Counted from the first letter of the stretch, positions 37,048-45,335 are shown. The stretch: 58,152 nucleotides of DNA from an uncultured Bacilli bacterium (GCA_947625535.1 CANQOR010000006.1:1-58152), one strand, 5' to 3'. Numbers and translations: made by a program. Notes: a model not told the origin generated them from the sequence alone.

Positions 37048-37602
37048 ATGAATATAAGTAAAATGGTTTTAATAAGTATTGGGCTAGCAATGGATGCTTT
37101 AGCAGTATCTATATGTAAAGGTTTAAGTATGAAAGATATCTCTATTAAAAATAGTATGAAAGTAGGGATTTATTTTGGTGGTTTTCAAGCTATAATGCCA
37201 TTAATTGGTTTTTGGTTAGGAGATTTATTTGATGAATTTTTAGTATCTATAGATCACTGGGTAGTTTTTGTTTTATTAGTTATTATAGGAATTAATATGA
37301 TATTTGAAACGATAACTAATAATAAAGAATCTTTTGATGATAGAATAGATTTTAAAACAATGTTTATACCAGCTTTAGCAACAAGTATAGATGCTTTAGC
37401 AGTTGGTATTACTTTTGCTTTTTTAAAAGTTAATTTATTATTAGCTATTTTATTAATTGGTTTAATAACTTTTATATTTAGTTTTATGGGTGTAAGAATG
37501 GGTAATAAAGTTGGTAAAAAATTTGAAAATAAAGCAAAGATATTAGGTGGTTTAATTTTAATAGGTTTAGCAATTAAAATATTGATAGAACATTTAGGGT
37601 AA
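37048..37602 (+). CDS. mntP: Manganese efflux pump MntP
   Basis: Six-helix membrane exporter of Mn2+. The 184-aa protein has the two inverted-repeat motifs with acidic residues: GLAMDALAVSICKG in the first half and ATSIDALAVGITFA in the second. AGGTGATAGG precedes the ATG. No manganese riboswitch structure is evident in the short leader. It is a single gene before the interrupted regulator. Confidence 0.92.
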   Translation: MNISKMVLISIGLAMDALAVSICKGLSMKDISIKNSMKVGIYFGGFQAIMPLIGFWLGDLFDEFLVSIDHWVVFVLLVIIGINMIFETITNNKESFDDRIDFKTMFIPALATSIDALAVGITFAFLKVNLLLAILLIGLITFIFSFMGVRMGNKVGKKFENKAKILGGLILIGLAIKILIEHLG

Positions 37603-37653
37603 GTTTGTTTATTATTTAATAAATTTATTGTAAAATATAGCTAATTTTTATAA

Positions 37654-37703
37654 GTTGCAACTCAAAATTGACAAAAAACAACTTAAAATTGGTAGAGTGC
37701 AAC
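37654..37703. promoter_or_regulatory. Inverted repeat in front of the XRE regulator
   Basis: GTTGCAACTC (37654-37663) and GAGTGCAAC (37695-37703) form an imperfect inverted repeat around two copies of an AACT-AAAATTG element. TATAAT at 37708-37713 and 37716-37721 follow. A likely autoregulatory operator. Confidence 0.45.
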
Positions 37704-37746
37704 CGATTATAATTATATAATTTGGTCATGAAAAGAGGAAAAAATT

Positions 37747-37866
37747 ATGAAATTAGCTGATAATTTAAAACGTATTAGACGAGAAAATAATTTATCACAA
37801 GAACAACTAGCTGAAAAGTTAGGTGTGACTAGGCAAGCTGTAAGTAAATGGGAATCGGGACTATGA
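37747..37866 (+). pseudogene. XRE-family membrane-anchored regulator, 5' fragment
   Basis: Encodes a helix-turn-helix N-terminus, MKLADNLKRIRRENNLSQEQ...QAVSKWESG, then hits a stop inside the inserted element. Joining position 37859 to 47937 restores one frame of 502 codons (tcg-ggt-atg-tct), giving KWESGMSYPEMDKV as in intact family members. AGAGGA precedes the ATG. The remaining peptide lacks the last helix of the domain and is probably non-functional. Confidence 0.9.
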
Positions 37867-37882
37867 CCTTACAAATGACACA
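37849..37882. other. attL of the element
   Basis: Host side TGGGAATCG, core GG at 37858-37859, element side ACTATGACCTTA, then the arm CAAATGACACA (37872-37882), which starts 12 nt after the core. Confidence 0.8.
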
Positions 37883-38009
37883 AAATAAAAATATACAAGA
37901 TTTGCTTTATTTTAAAGGGAAAATTGAAGAAACAAACATAATTGTAAAACACGAAGAAAAAGCAAAAATTGATTATAATTTAAGTATTATGGTATCAATA
38001 AACATATAA
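37863..38009 (+). other. Displaced 3' end of the serine recombinase gene (48 codons)
   Basis: An open frame MTLQMTQNKNIQDLLYFKGK... ending VSINI. It has no ribosome-binding site. When the element ends are joined at GG, the recombinase frame reads GNR-T-MTLQMTQ and runs exactly into this frame, so it is the natural C-terminal tail of the recombinase in the circular form. In the integrated state it is separated from its gene by 8-10 kb. Confidence 0.75.
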
Positions 38010-38155
38010 AATAAGAAAATGTCCTCTAATTGATACAAATACTTAATAAAACTAAAATAAAGTAAAAACTTATAATAATTCGGTTATGAAATTAACAAAG
38101 GTATGTGAGAAATCATATCTTTTTTATTTTGTGTAAAGAAAGTGAGGAATGATAT
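38010..38155. other. Spacer before the relaxase gene
   Basis: AT-rich sequence with no recognised gene. It could hold the oriT or the relaxase promoter, but no classic MobV nick-site motif is visible. Confidence 0.3.
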
Positions 38156-39436
38156 ATGAATTATGGAATATTTAGAAGTGAGCCAATAATGACTATAAAT
38201 GATTTAGCACAAATAGGATCTCATAACAAACGTGAGAAAAAAGCCTATAAAAGTAACCCTAATATTAAATTAGAATTAACGAAAGATAATATAGAATTAG
38301 TACCCTTAAAAGAAAAATATGTTAAGGGCTTTAAAATGCTTGTAAAAGACTATGAAAAAGAACACAACGAAAGAATGAAAACTGAAAGAGATGATAGAAA
38401 ACGAACTTTTAATGAAATGTTAAATAAATCTAAAAGTGTTGTTGCAGATGAATTAATGTTTACAGCAACACATAAGTTTTTTGATAATATGAGTAAAGAA
38501 GAAATAATGAGGTGGGCTGATACTTGTATGGATTTTGTTTACAATGATTTAGGTTATAAAAAAGAACAAGTATTACACGCAACAATCCACATGGATGAAC
38601 TAACACCTCACATTCATTGTGTAGTTGTTCCACTTGTTAAAAAATTAGATAAAAGAACAAATACTGAAAGATTTACTATTTCAAAAAAACAATATATTAA
38701 AGACAATATTCACTTATCAGAATTACAAGATGTTTATAATTTAAGATTAAAGGAAGCAGGATTTGAACTAGAACGAGGTATTAAAAATAGTGATAGAAAA
38801 CACATTAAAATTAAAGAATTTAAGAAAACCACTAGATATTATGAAAATAAAGTAACCACTATCAATAAAAATCTTGATAATGCTATGAACGATTTTGAAG
38901 AAAAAATGAAAACAACCAAAAGTACCATTATTGATAAAGAATATGTAAAGGTTAGAAAAGACACTTTTGATAGTATGAATAATGTTATACAAGAAACAAA
39001 AAAAGCAATAGAATTTCAACCTAAAATAGAGCAATTATTTAATGAAGTTAATACCTACACTACAAGTCATCAAACACTAGAAAAAGAAAATAAGAATCTT
39101 CAAAGAGAAGTAAAAGCACTTACTACTAGAAATCAAAACTTAACAAAAGAGAATAACAACCTTAAAACCTATTTAAAAGCCATTTTAGAGGCAATTAAAC
39201 ACTTTTTTAGAGAAATACTACAAATTGGTAATGAACCTACAAAAGAAGCCACTACAAGCGAAATAAAGGACTATTATAATAATGAGGATTTTGACTCCAA
39301 TGATGTTTATGATATTTCCAAAGGAACAACCAAAGAAGATGAATTATTTGATTATGCAGAAATTCCTAGTTATTTAAAAACCAGCAAAAAATCTTATAAA
39401 GAAAAAGACAAAGATGACTACGAAATGAGCCTATAA
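38156..39436 (+). CDS. mob: MobV-family relaxase (Pre/Mob)
   Basis: Nicks the transfer origin and carries the strand during conjugation by a helper system. The N-terminal relaxase domain has the MobV triad HMDELTPHIH (about residue 145) and the family GFELERG motif. The C-terminal third is coiled-coil (about 215-340). GTGAGGA precedes the ATG. At 426 aa it is full length. Its terminator is shared with the convergent repressor gene. Confidence 0.9.
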   Translation: MNYGIFRSEPIMTINDLAQIGSHNKREKKAYKSNPNIKLELTKDNIELVPLKEKYVKGFKMLVKDYEKEHNERMKTERDDRKRTFNEMLNKSKSVVADELMFTATHKFFDNMSKEEIMRWADTCMDFVYNDLGYKKEQVLHATIHMDELTPHIHCVVVPLVKKLDKRTNTERFTISKKQYIKDNIHLSELQDVYNLRLKEAGFELERGIKNSDRKHIKIKEFKKTTRYYENKVTTINKNLDNAMNDFEEKMKTTKSTIIDKEYVKVRKDTFDSMNNVIQETKKAIEFQPKIEQLFNEVNTYTTSHQTLEKENKNLQREVKALTTRNQNLTKENNNLKTYLKAILEAIKHFFREILQIGNEPTKEATTSEIKDYYNNEDFDSNDVYDISKGTTKEDELFDYAEIPSYLKTSKKSYKEKDKDDYEMSL

Positions 39437-39480
39437 GAAAAGTGAGATATGTTATTGATTTAGCATATTCTCACTTTTTT
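39436..39480. terminator. Bidirectional terminator between mob and the tandem-HTH gene
   Basis: AAAAGTGAGA (39438-39447) pairs with TCTCACTTTT (39469-39478). Confidence 0.8.
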
Positions 39481-39907
39481 ATTTTCTTAAAAACTCATCA
39501 ATAGAAAGATTATGATTTTTACAGATTGTATATAAAGTTAATGTTGTTATCAAACTCATACCTATTTCATAATGACTATAAGTAGAACGAGATATAGAAC
39601 ATTCATCAGCAATTTCTTGTTGAGTTAAGCCTAATTTAGTTCTCAATGATTTTAGTTTCTTTCCAATTTTGACTTGGTTAATCACTATGTTATTTGTATG
39701 TTCTTGATTTTCTCTAGTTAGTCCTAAAACAAAATCTATTGAATAATTAAATTGATTACAGAACTTTACTAATTTCTTTAATGGTATAGAATCATAAGCA
39801 TTTTCCCAACCACGAACTGTTGAATTACTTACACCAAATATATTACCCAATTCAGTTTGTGTCATCTCTAATTCTTCTCTACAATACTTTAAATTATTTC
39901 CTATCAT
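39479..39907 (-). CDS. Regulator with two tandem XRE-type helix-turn-helix domains
   Basis: A 142-aa protein made of two HTH_3 domains: residues about 4-58 (MTQTELGNIFGVSNSTVRGWE) and about 79-138 (LTQQEIADECSISRSTYSHYE). It has no other domain. It is encoded opposite the mob gene and faces away from the next cargo gene, so it may repress both directions from the 39.91-40.01 kb region. The specific role is unknown; an element maintenance repressor is the simplest reading. Confidence 0.8.
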   Translation of the reverse strand: MIGNNLKYCREELEMTQTELGNIFGVSNSTVRGWENAYDSIPLKKLVKFCNQFNYSIDFVLGLTRENQEHTNNIVINQVKIGKKLKSLRTKLGLTQQEIADECSISRSTYSHYEIGMSLITTLTLYTICKNHNLSIDEFLRK

Positions 39908-40014
39908 ATATGTTTCACCATAATAATTTTCCCATCAAATTTTAATTTGATACGAAAATAGCGGGTAATGTATCAAAAATGTGATATAATCTTTTATAGA
40001 AAGGGGAAATGAAT

Positions 40015-40311
40015 ATGTATTTAAGTTTCAAAGATATTTGTTTATGTGTTTTAAAGGCTCTTATATTAACCTTAATCTTTGTAGCATTAATAGGCTTAAT
40101 AATGTTTGATTACAAAATTGGAATTAATTATTGTGATTTAATGAATATACCGAGAGATTTAGCACTTTCTGTTATGAGTTTAGGTATGGCAATAAATATC
40201 ACTATTATTATGTTTGTAATAGAAATAATTGTATTGTATTTTATTATTAAAAAACTTAAACGAATTCAGTTATTTAACAATATTTGTGAATTTTTAAGTA
40301 TTGATTATTGA
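40015..40311 (+). CDS. Small membrane protein of unknown function
   Basis: A 98-aa protein with two hydrophobic segments (about residues 12-32 and 58-82) and a basic C-terminal part. AAGGGG lies eight bases before the ATG at 40015; an ATG at 40009 is too close. No family recognised. It precedes three membrane-anchored proteins of the element. Confidence 0.6.
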   Translation: MYLSFKDICLCVLKALILTLIFVALIGLIMFDYKIGINYCDLMNIPRDLALSVMSLGMAINITIIMFVIEIIVLYFIIKKLKRIQLFNNICEFLSIDY

Positions 40312-40409
40312 TAAAAGATTATTAAATCTAGTTAAAATCATTAAGAAAAAGTGATATAATTATATTACAAAGTGATGCAGAAATAGTAATTTGTTGAATA
40401 GGAGGAATT

Positions 40410-41630
40410 ATGAAAAAACAAATTAAAATAATTTTAGTAGTTATAATAAGTCTTATAGTTTTATATGGTGTATTATTCTTTGTTGATATGAACAGAGTTA
40501 AGCACTTAAAAAGACCTATATTTTGTGTAGAAAATGGATATATGGGTAGTATGACAAGATATGATGGTTTAGGATATAAAATAGGTCTTGATATTAACGC
40601 AACAACAGGAGAAATAACTTATGGACAAATGACTATATTAGGACAAACTATTGTCAAATCATATAGTGAAAATGAAGATAATAAAGCAACAGATGATTAT
40701 GATAAGCAATTAGTACAATGTTTAGAAAGCCAATTAGGAGGCTATCTTGTAACCGAAAAAGATGATTTAATAGAAATACCTTTGAGTGAAATAAAAAATA
40801 GTGATAAAGAAAAAATCTCCTATTATAAAGGAGTATATGCTAGTAATCATCCAAATAATATTTATGTAATGGTTTTTCCAAAAAATGGAACTTATGAATC
40901 TAGTGTAATGAAAGATTTTGATAAATATTTTTATGAAAAATTTTCTGTATATCAAAAGTATGAAAGTCCTACTACTCCAACAATTTACATTCATACTAAT
41001 GACAACGATGTAGATTTCAAAGAAATCACTAACAAGTGTGTAACTAGGAAAAATACTGAAAATGGTAAATCTATTCCTACAGAAACATTAAATAAAATTA
41101 ATGACACTACTAAAATAATTATAAAATCTAGTCAAGAAGAGTTAGGAACAATAACCGATAAAGAAAAACTGACAGAAATATTAAGTGCTATTTCAAGCAG
41201 TAAAAGATATGGCGAAGTATGTACTTCTGATGGACATGGATTTGAATTTAATATGTATGACAAAAATAATAAACTTATTGATACCATTTATATTTGGGGT
41301 GATGGTGCAAGATTAATGCCTAAAAGTCTTAATGGTTGTCCTTATGTAACCACAGATAATACTGATTTAAGAAAAATAATTGAAGATACAACTGATTATA
41401 TATTTTCTGGAATTTTAGATTTTAGAGATGATATTAATCAAACAGAGCAAACATTAATATACAAAGATGGTAAAAATAGTTATTATTTAAATAGTAAAGA
41501 TCCTAATGAAATATTGATTAAATTTATGTTAAATAATAAAGTAATGACTCTTAAATATGCTTTAGAAAATAAATATATTTCAGCAGAAAAAGTTGCTAGT
41601 GAGTATCCAGATATATTGATAAGAAAATAA
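40410..41630 (+). CDS. Membrane-anchored extracellular protein of unknown function
   Basis: A 406-aa protein with one N-terminal membrane anchor (about 5-25) and an extracellular part. Near the start it has P-I-F-C-V...YDGLGYKIG, shared with the gene at 42230. A second half has ITDKEKLTEILSAI, SSKRYGEVC and DGHGFEFNMYD, again echoed there. The C-terminal end is a separate helical segment. Strong AGGAGG. The family is not identified; it may be an exported envelope or immunity-like protein. Confidence 0.65.
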   Translation: MKKQIKIILVVIISLIVLYGVLFFVDMNRVKHLKRPIFCVENGYMGSMTRYDGLGYKIGLDINATTGEITYGQMTILGQTIVKSYSENEDNKATDDYDKQLVQCLESQLGGYLVTEKDDLIEIPLSEIKNSDKEKISYYKGVYASNHPNNIYVMVFPKNGTYESSVMKDFDKYFYEKFSVYQKYESPTTPTIYIHTNDNDVDFKEITNKCVTRKNTENGKSIPTETLNKINDTTKIIIKSSQEELGTITDKEKLTEILSAISSSKRYGEVCTSDGHGFEFNMYDKNNKLIDTIYIWGDGARLMPKSLNGCPYVTTDNTDLRKIIEDTTDYIFSGILDFRDDINQTEQTLIYKDGKNSYYLNSKDPNEILIKFMLNNKVMTLKYALENKYISAEKVASEYPDILIRK

Positions 41631-41640
41631 TAAGTTAAAT

Positions 41641-41655
41641 AAATTACAATTTGTA
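41641..41655 (+). repeat. Leader repeat AAATTACAATTTG, copy 1
   Basis: The same AAATTACAATTT with AAGGGAG/AATG-like context recurs at 42201 and, without a gene start, at 42769. The first two copies precede the SD of a cargo gene. Confidence 0.5.
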
Positions 41656-41671
41656 AGGGAGATGTTGTTTT

Positions 41672-42199
41672 ATGGATAATAAGAAAAAAATAGTAATAGG
41701 AGTTGTGATTTTAATTTTGTTAGTAACTATTGGAGGAGTAATTTACTATACTATTTATAAAGATGTTACTGATAGAGAAAACTTTGATGGAAAAAAAGAA
41801 AATTTGGGTAATACTCCAGTAGATACAACAAGTAACAATTTTGATTTTTATATTGAAAAACCAGAAATTCATAATGATATTAGATTTAATGATTATTTCA
41901 CTTTTAGTGATAGAAAGATTTATTTAGCAGGTAATATTGAACAATTTTATGTTATAGATGGAAAAACCATGATTTTAAAGGAATATATTTCAAATGCTAA
42001 TAGAACAATGAATGATAGCATTAAATCGATAACTGATAAATTAGAATTAAAAGATACCTTAAAAGATGGAGGAACAAAGATTTACAAATCAAAAGACAAA
42101 GATATTACAATGATAGTATGTAACACTATTAAAAACGATAAAAATATATTTATTGGGGATTATTCTATGGAATATACAGAAGGAGATTGTAAAAACTAA
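41672..42199 (+). CDS. Membrane-anchored protein of unknown function
   Basis: A 175-aa protein with an N-terminal membrane segment (about 6-28) and a soluble outer part ending in ...YSMEYTEGDCKN. A short lysine-rich segment (DTLKDGGTKIYKSKDKD) is present. It is unlike its two neighbours in sequence but shares their leader repeat and anchor design. AAGGGAGATG precedes the start region. Function unknown. Confidence 0.6.
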   Translation: MDNKKKIVIGVVILILLVTIGGVIYYTIYKDVTDRENFDGKKENLGNTPVDTTSNNFDFYIEKPEIHNDIRFNDYFTFSDRKIYLAGNIEQFYVIDGKTMILKEYISNANRTMNDSIKSITDKLELKDTLKDGGTKIYKSKDKDITMIVCNTIKNDKNIFIGDYSMEYTEGDCKN

Positions 42200-42200
42200 C

Positions 42201-42215
42201 AAATTACAATTTGAA
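42201..42215 (+). repeat. Leader repeat AAATTACAATTTG, copy 2
   Basis: Second copy, directly before the SD of the gene at 42230. Confidence 0.5.
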
Positions 42216-42229
42216 AGGGAAATGCGTTT

Positions 42230-42766
42230 ATGAAAAAGAAAATATATATTGGTGCAGGAATAATTTTAGTTATACTTATAGTTGCAGGAATCATAACAAA
42301 CTATGCAGATAGTGGTAGAGTAACAACAGGACATGAGCCAAAGTATTGTATTAAAATAGTTAGTAATGATGGTAGTAAAGTGACTTATTGGGGATTAGGT
42401 TATAAAGTTATTAGATATGTTGGAGTATCTCCAAATGAGCCTTATGAAAATAATATTGGTGTAAAAATGGGAAGTTGGTTTATGAATTATGATTTACCAA
42501 ATGAAAAAGTCATCACAATAGAATATGAAGGTAAAACAATAGAAATAAATAATTATGATGACATCAATAAAATTTACAATATATTAGTTAATTCAAAATA
42601 CAACTCTGAAATATGTGATGGGATAAATACTCACAAAATAATAATAGACAATGAAGTATATTATTTAAAAGAGAGTTGTCAAGAAATTCAAAAAGGAGAT
42701 AAACAATCAAAAATATCAAAAGAAGATTTAGACACAATATTAAAAATAATAGATAGTAATAAGTAA
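42230..42766 (+). CDS. Membrane-anchored protein sharing domains with the 40410 gene
   Basis: A 178-aa protein: an N-terminal anchor (about 4-24), then E-P-K-Y-C-I...YWGLGYKVIRYVG, and a second part with YDDINKIYNILVNSKYNSEIC, DGINTHKI and YYLKESCQ. Both parts resemble segments of the 406-aa protein at 40410 in the same order, so the two are probably paralogues of different length. The shared cysteines suggest a folded outer domain. Function unknown. Confidence 0.65.
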   Translation: MKKKIYIGAGIILVILIVAGIITNYADSGRVTTGHEPKYCIKIVSNDGSKVTYWGLGYKVIRYVGVSPNEPYENNIGVKMGSWFMNYDLPNEKVITIEYEGKTIEINNYDDINKIYNILVNSKYNSEICDGINTHKIIIDNEVYYLKESCQEIQKGDKQSKISKEDLDTILKIIDSNK

Positions 42767-43004
42767 TACAAATTACAATTTATAGAACAGATTAAAGCGA
42801 GAACCGAGCCAAAAGAAATTACATAACTAATGGCTCGGTTAAAACCTAGTTCTTGGCGACTAGGTAACACACTACGATATTGGCAAAGCCAATAACGATG
42901 TGTGCAAAGGGTGATCCCTTTTGAAACCCCTTTTAAGCAACATATTACAAAGTTTCACAATGTAATATTGTTGCCTTTTTATTTCACTTACGTTTCATAA
43001 AAAG
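42767..43004. other. Structured noncoding region, possible oriT or ncRNA
   Basis: No coding signal. Successive inverted repeats: AACCGAGCC/GGCTCGGTT (42802-42810 with 42832-42840), CCTAGT/ACTAGG (42845-42850 with 42859-42864), ATTGGC/GCCAAT (42879-42884 with 42888-42893, inside a longer CACA..TGTG pairing), and AAAGGG-TGAT-CCCTTT (42906-42921). The run ending GTGTGCAAAGGGTGATCCC resembles mobilization origins of Gram-positive elements. No nick site can be proven. Confidence 0.45.
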
Positions 43005-43061
43005 AAAAAAAGGACTACAACTTTCATCAGCATAGCTGACAAAACGTGATAGCCTTTTTTT
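43004..43061. other. Structured hairpin H1 (covarying set)
   Basis: Outer pairing AAAAAAGG/CCTTTTTT; inner ACTTTCAT-CAGC-ATA-GCTG-ACAAAACGTG (43020-43048). Also a plausible bidirectional terminator. Confidence 0.6.
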
Positions 43062-43065
43062 AATG

Positions 43066-43118
43066 AAAATAACCTTAATGCTAAAGTCTTACGACTAAAG
43101 CAAAAAGGTTATTTTTTT
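43066..43118. other. Structured hairpin H2
   Basis: AAAATAACCTT pairs with AAGGTTATTTT, with inner GCT-AAA-GTC-TTAC-GAC-TAA-AGC symmetric internal loops. Confidence 0.6.
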
Positions 43119-43147
43119 CTTTTGTTATCACAAAAGTATTGATGAAT

Positions 43148-43205
43148 AAAATTACTTTTCCCACTTTCATTGTCTTACGACAACAAAACGTGTTCGTAAT
43201 TTTAT
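43148..43205. other. Structured hairpin H3 (covarying with H1)
   Basis: Outer AAAATTAC/GTAATTTT; inner ACTTTCAT-TGTC-TTAC-GACA-ACAAAACGTG (43163-43192). Arms identical to H1, apical stem different but still paired. Confidence 0.6.
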
Positions 43206-43648
43206 TTCTTCTTATTATATGTTTTTTCTAATAATCTTGCAGTATCTCTCTTTGCTACATAAATTGCTAAATAAGTAAACACTTCATATACTACCATTAC
43301 AATAAAGAATCCGATTATAATATATTGATTATGTGTGATGCTTTGTTTAACCCATTCAGCACCCTGAATAATTAAATATACTACACCAAAGAATACAGTT
43401 GATAATGTAGTAGAGTCATCAAAAGATCGTTGTATCACTCTTGATTCTTCTTTATCAACATTTAATCCTCTTACACTCCATCTTGCAATTACCATTAACA
43501 CCAACACCATTAAAAATGGAGTAATAACCCAATATAGATTATAACCATAATCATTTTTGAGTATTAAAACGAATACTAAACTTACTAACATAAAAATATT
43601 TAATAATACGATTCCAATATTTCTTATTAGATTTTTATTTCTTTGCAT
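43202..43648 (-). CDS. Membrane protein of unknown function
   Basis: A 148-aa protein with four hydrophobic segments and a lysine-rich C-terminus (LLEKTYNKKK). It overlaps the XRE gene upstream by 14 nt, so the two are co-expressed. XRE regulator plus small membrane protein pairs often act in signalling or immunity, but nothing specific is recognisable. The gene ends against hairpin H3. Confidence 0.65.
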   Translation of the reverse strand: MQRNKNLIRNIGIVLLNIFMLVSLVFVLILKNDYGYNLYWVITPFLMVLVLMVIARWSVRGLNVDKEESRVIQRSFDDSTTLSTVFFGVVYLIIQGAEWVKQSITHNQYIIIGFFIVMVVYEVFTYLAIYVAKRDTARLLEKTYNKKK

Positions 43649-44138
43649 TTTTGTTTCTCTCCTTTACTTTTAAACTTAGAATTAAATTAACAATTTCATT
43701 AGACGTATTGATTTGATATTTTGTATCTTCTATTGTATGTAGTAGTAATTCTTTTTCACTTTCTAATATGTTTTGCTTTTTTAAATTTTCTTCACACGAC
43801 TTAACTAATTGTTCTGAATTAGTAATACTACCTAACACATTGATTTCAGCCTCATTTAATTCATCTAAATTCATTTTTTCATAGTAATCCTTAATAAATG
43901 GATTTAATGAACTAACTTCCATACCCAAACCTATCATGTACATCATTTCATTATAATTTACGTTTATGTGTCTACTAATCTTTCTTAAAGTTTTAGGGTT
44001 AGGTATTTCTCTTTCTCCTGATTCAATTTTAGATAATTCAGCATTACTAATATTTGCAATTTTAGCAAGTTGTCTTTGAGAAAGTTTTGCTTTTTCTCGT
44101 GCTTCAGCGATTATCTCGCCAATCTTTTTTTCTTGCAT
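43635..44138 (-). CDS. XRE-family transcriptional regulator
   Basis: A 167-aa protein with an N-terminal HTH_3 domain (LSQRQLAKIANISNAELSKIESGEREIPNPKTL, about 20-55) and a helical C-terminal part. It fits the immunity-type repressor design of ICE/IME elements. The ATG at 44138 has GAGGTG eight bases before it; an upstream in-frame GTG is unsupported. The divergent gap to 44291 has palindromic AT-rich sequence, including TGTATGTGTTACC-like repeats, that could be its operator. Confidence 0.8.
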   Translation of the reverse strand: MQEKKIGEIIAEAREKAKLSQRQLAKIANISNAELSKIESGEREIPNPKTLRKISRHINVNYNEMMYMIGLGMEVSSLNPFIKDYYEKMNLDELNEAEINVLGSITNSEQLVKSCEENLKKQNILESEKELLLHTIEDTKYQINTSNEIVNLILSLKVKERNKNAKK

Positions 44139-44290
44139 TGTAATACACCTCACACATACATAATAGCATATATGTTACCTAAAATCAACAAAATACATAA
44201 AAATGTTTCAAAAAGTGTTGACAACTTCGTAATTATTATGTATATTGTATGTGTTACCGAAAATTAACATTGAAAGGAGGGATTAAATGA

Positions 44291-44551
44291 ATGAGGATTA
44301 AACACCTAGAAGTACCACAAGAGATTTGGGAAGATAAAAGAATCCCAAAAGAAACGAAGTATATTTACTCTTATATCTATTCTAAAGGATTTGATAGAAT
44401 TATCACAGACATAAATATAGGAGAGATACAACAAACCATTAAAATTAAAAATAAGGGTTTGAAAAGAAGTCTTGAAATATTAAAACAATTAAAGTATCTA
44501 AAATATTTTCAAGAATATGCAACAGGAATGTACACAATAACACTTAACTAA
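44291..44551 (+). CDS. Small putative winged-helix DNA-binding protein
   Basis: An 86-aa protein resembling the winged-helix start of element or plasmid replication/partition proteins: VPQEIWEDKRIPKETKYIYSYIYSKG, then a recognition-helix-like KNKGLKRSLEILKQLKYLKYFQ. A strong SD (AAAGGAGGG) precedes it. The similar fold of the 45078 product suggests two related helpers. Assignment is from pattern only. Confidence 0.55.
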   Translation: MRIKHLEVPQEIWEDKRIPKETKYIYSYIYSKGFDRIITDINIGEIQQTIKIKNKGLKRSLEILKQLKYLKYFQEYATGMYTITLN

Positions 44552-44827
44552 AGTGCCGAAAAGCGTTAGTTATAAGAGGTACAGTAAGATGAAAGGCTTA
44601 TGTTAGTACCTATTCTAGTAATAGAATGAATCTAGTTTGAAATAAGACATACTCAAAGAACTATTAAAATAAAAAGAAATGTATGTGTTATTTCAAATAA
44701 TATAATCCGATGAAACAGGATTTAAAATAAAGTTTCAGGGATAACTTTGCTTATTTTTAGTAGTTAGACTTGTAGATAATACAGGTTTTTTTGTTGTTTA
44801 AATCAAATAAAGGAAAGGAGAATGTCT
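44552..44827. other. Noncoding spacer with long inverted repeat
   Basis: A 276-bp gap. TTTGAAATAAGACATAC (44636-44652) pairs with GTATGTGTTATTTCAAA (44681-44697) at 16 of 17 positions around a 28-nt loop. ATCCGATGAAACAGGAT-like short palindromes follow. Candidate replication or transfer origin, or operator; no gene seen. Confidence 0.5.
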
Positions 44828-45073
44828 ATGAGAGAATTAACAAGAGTTGATATTGTAAAAAACAGAGTTGATACGATCCCACAATACTATATTTTAGATT
44901 ACTTAAAGAAAAACTTAAATATAGATGAATTTAAAATATATCTAGTTAATCGTAATAGTATCAAAGTTATTGATTCAACAGGAGATTATTTATATTTTAA
45001 TTGTGATGACAATACAAAAGAAGTAACTTATCATGAAAAACCAAAAGAAAAAGAATATGAAATAGGATTATAA
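44828..45073 (+). CDS. Small protein of unknown function
   Basis: An 81-aa charged protein (MRELTRVDIVKNRVDTIPQY...). AAAGGAG is seven bases before the ATG at 44828; the ATG at 44822 is too close. It is followed 4 bp later by a HTH gene, so they are probably one operon. No family recognised. Confidence 0.5.
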   Translation: MRELTRVDIVKNRVDTIPQYYILDYLKKNLNIDEFKIYLVNRNSIKVIDSTGDYLYFNCDDNTKEVTYHEKPKEKEYEIGL

Positions 45074-45077
45074 GACT

Positions 45078-45335
45078 ATGGGTTGCATTATACTAGATGA
45101 TTCCATAGTTAAAAGTAATAAGATAAATTCCACAGAAAAACTTGTATATGGTGTTATTCTATCACTTGCGAATAATAAAGGTTATTGTTATGCAAGTAAT
45201 GATTATATAAGTGATAAAGTAAACCTATCTAAAAGAACGATTACTAATTCTATCAGCGAACTAAAAAGAGCAAATTATATAAGAGTTGAATACGTAAACT
45301 TTGAAAGACACATCTATCCCATACAAACCGAGTAG
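45078..45335 (+). CDS. Helix-turn-helix protein (replication-initiator N-terminus type)
   Basis: An 85-aa protein with a winged HTH of the HTH_36 type: STEKLVYGVILSLANNKGYCYASNDYISDKVNLSKRTITNSISELKRANYI. In phages and elements this fold opens replication initiators. The following 100 bases contain repeats reading EEFFYTP-like motifs in another frame, as seen in longer relatives, so the gene may be a truncated member. Confidence 0.65.
   Translation: MGCIILDDSIVKSNKINSTEKLVYGVILSLANNKGYCYASNDYISDKVNLSKRTITNSISELKRANYIRVEYVNFERHIYPIQTE

Noticed and set aside
38010..38155. oriT of classic MobV type just before mob
   Set aside because: No match to the known pMV158/pUB110-type nick region was visible; left as spacer.
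43004..43205. Type III toxin-antitoxin RNA repeats
   Set aside because: Repeats are hairpins with individual T runs, not uniform tandem units, and no ToxN-like gene follows.
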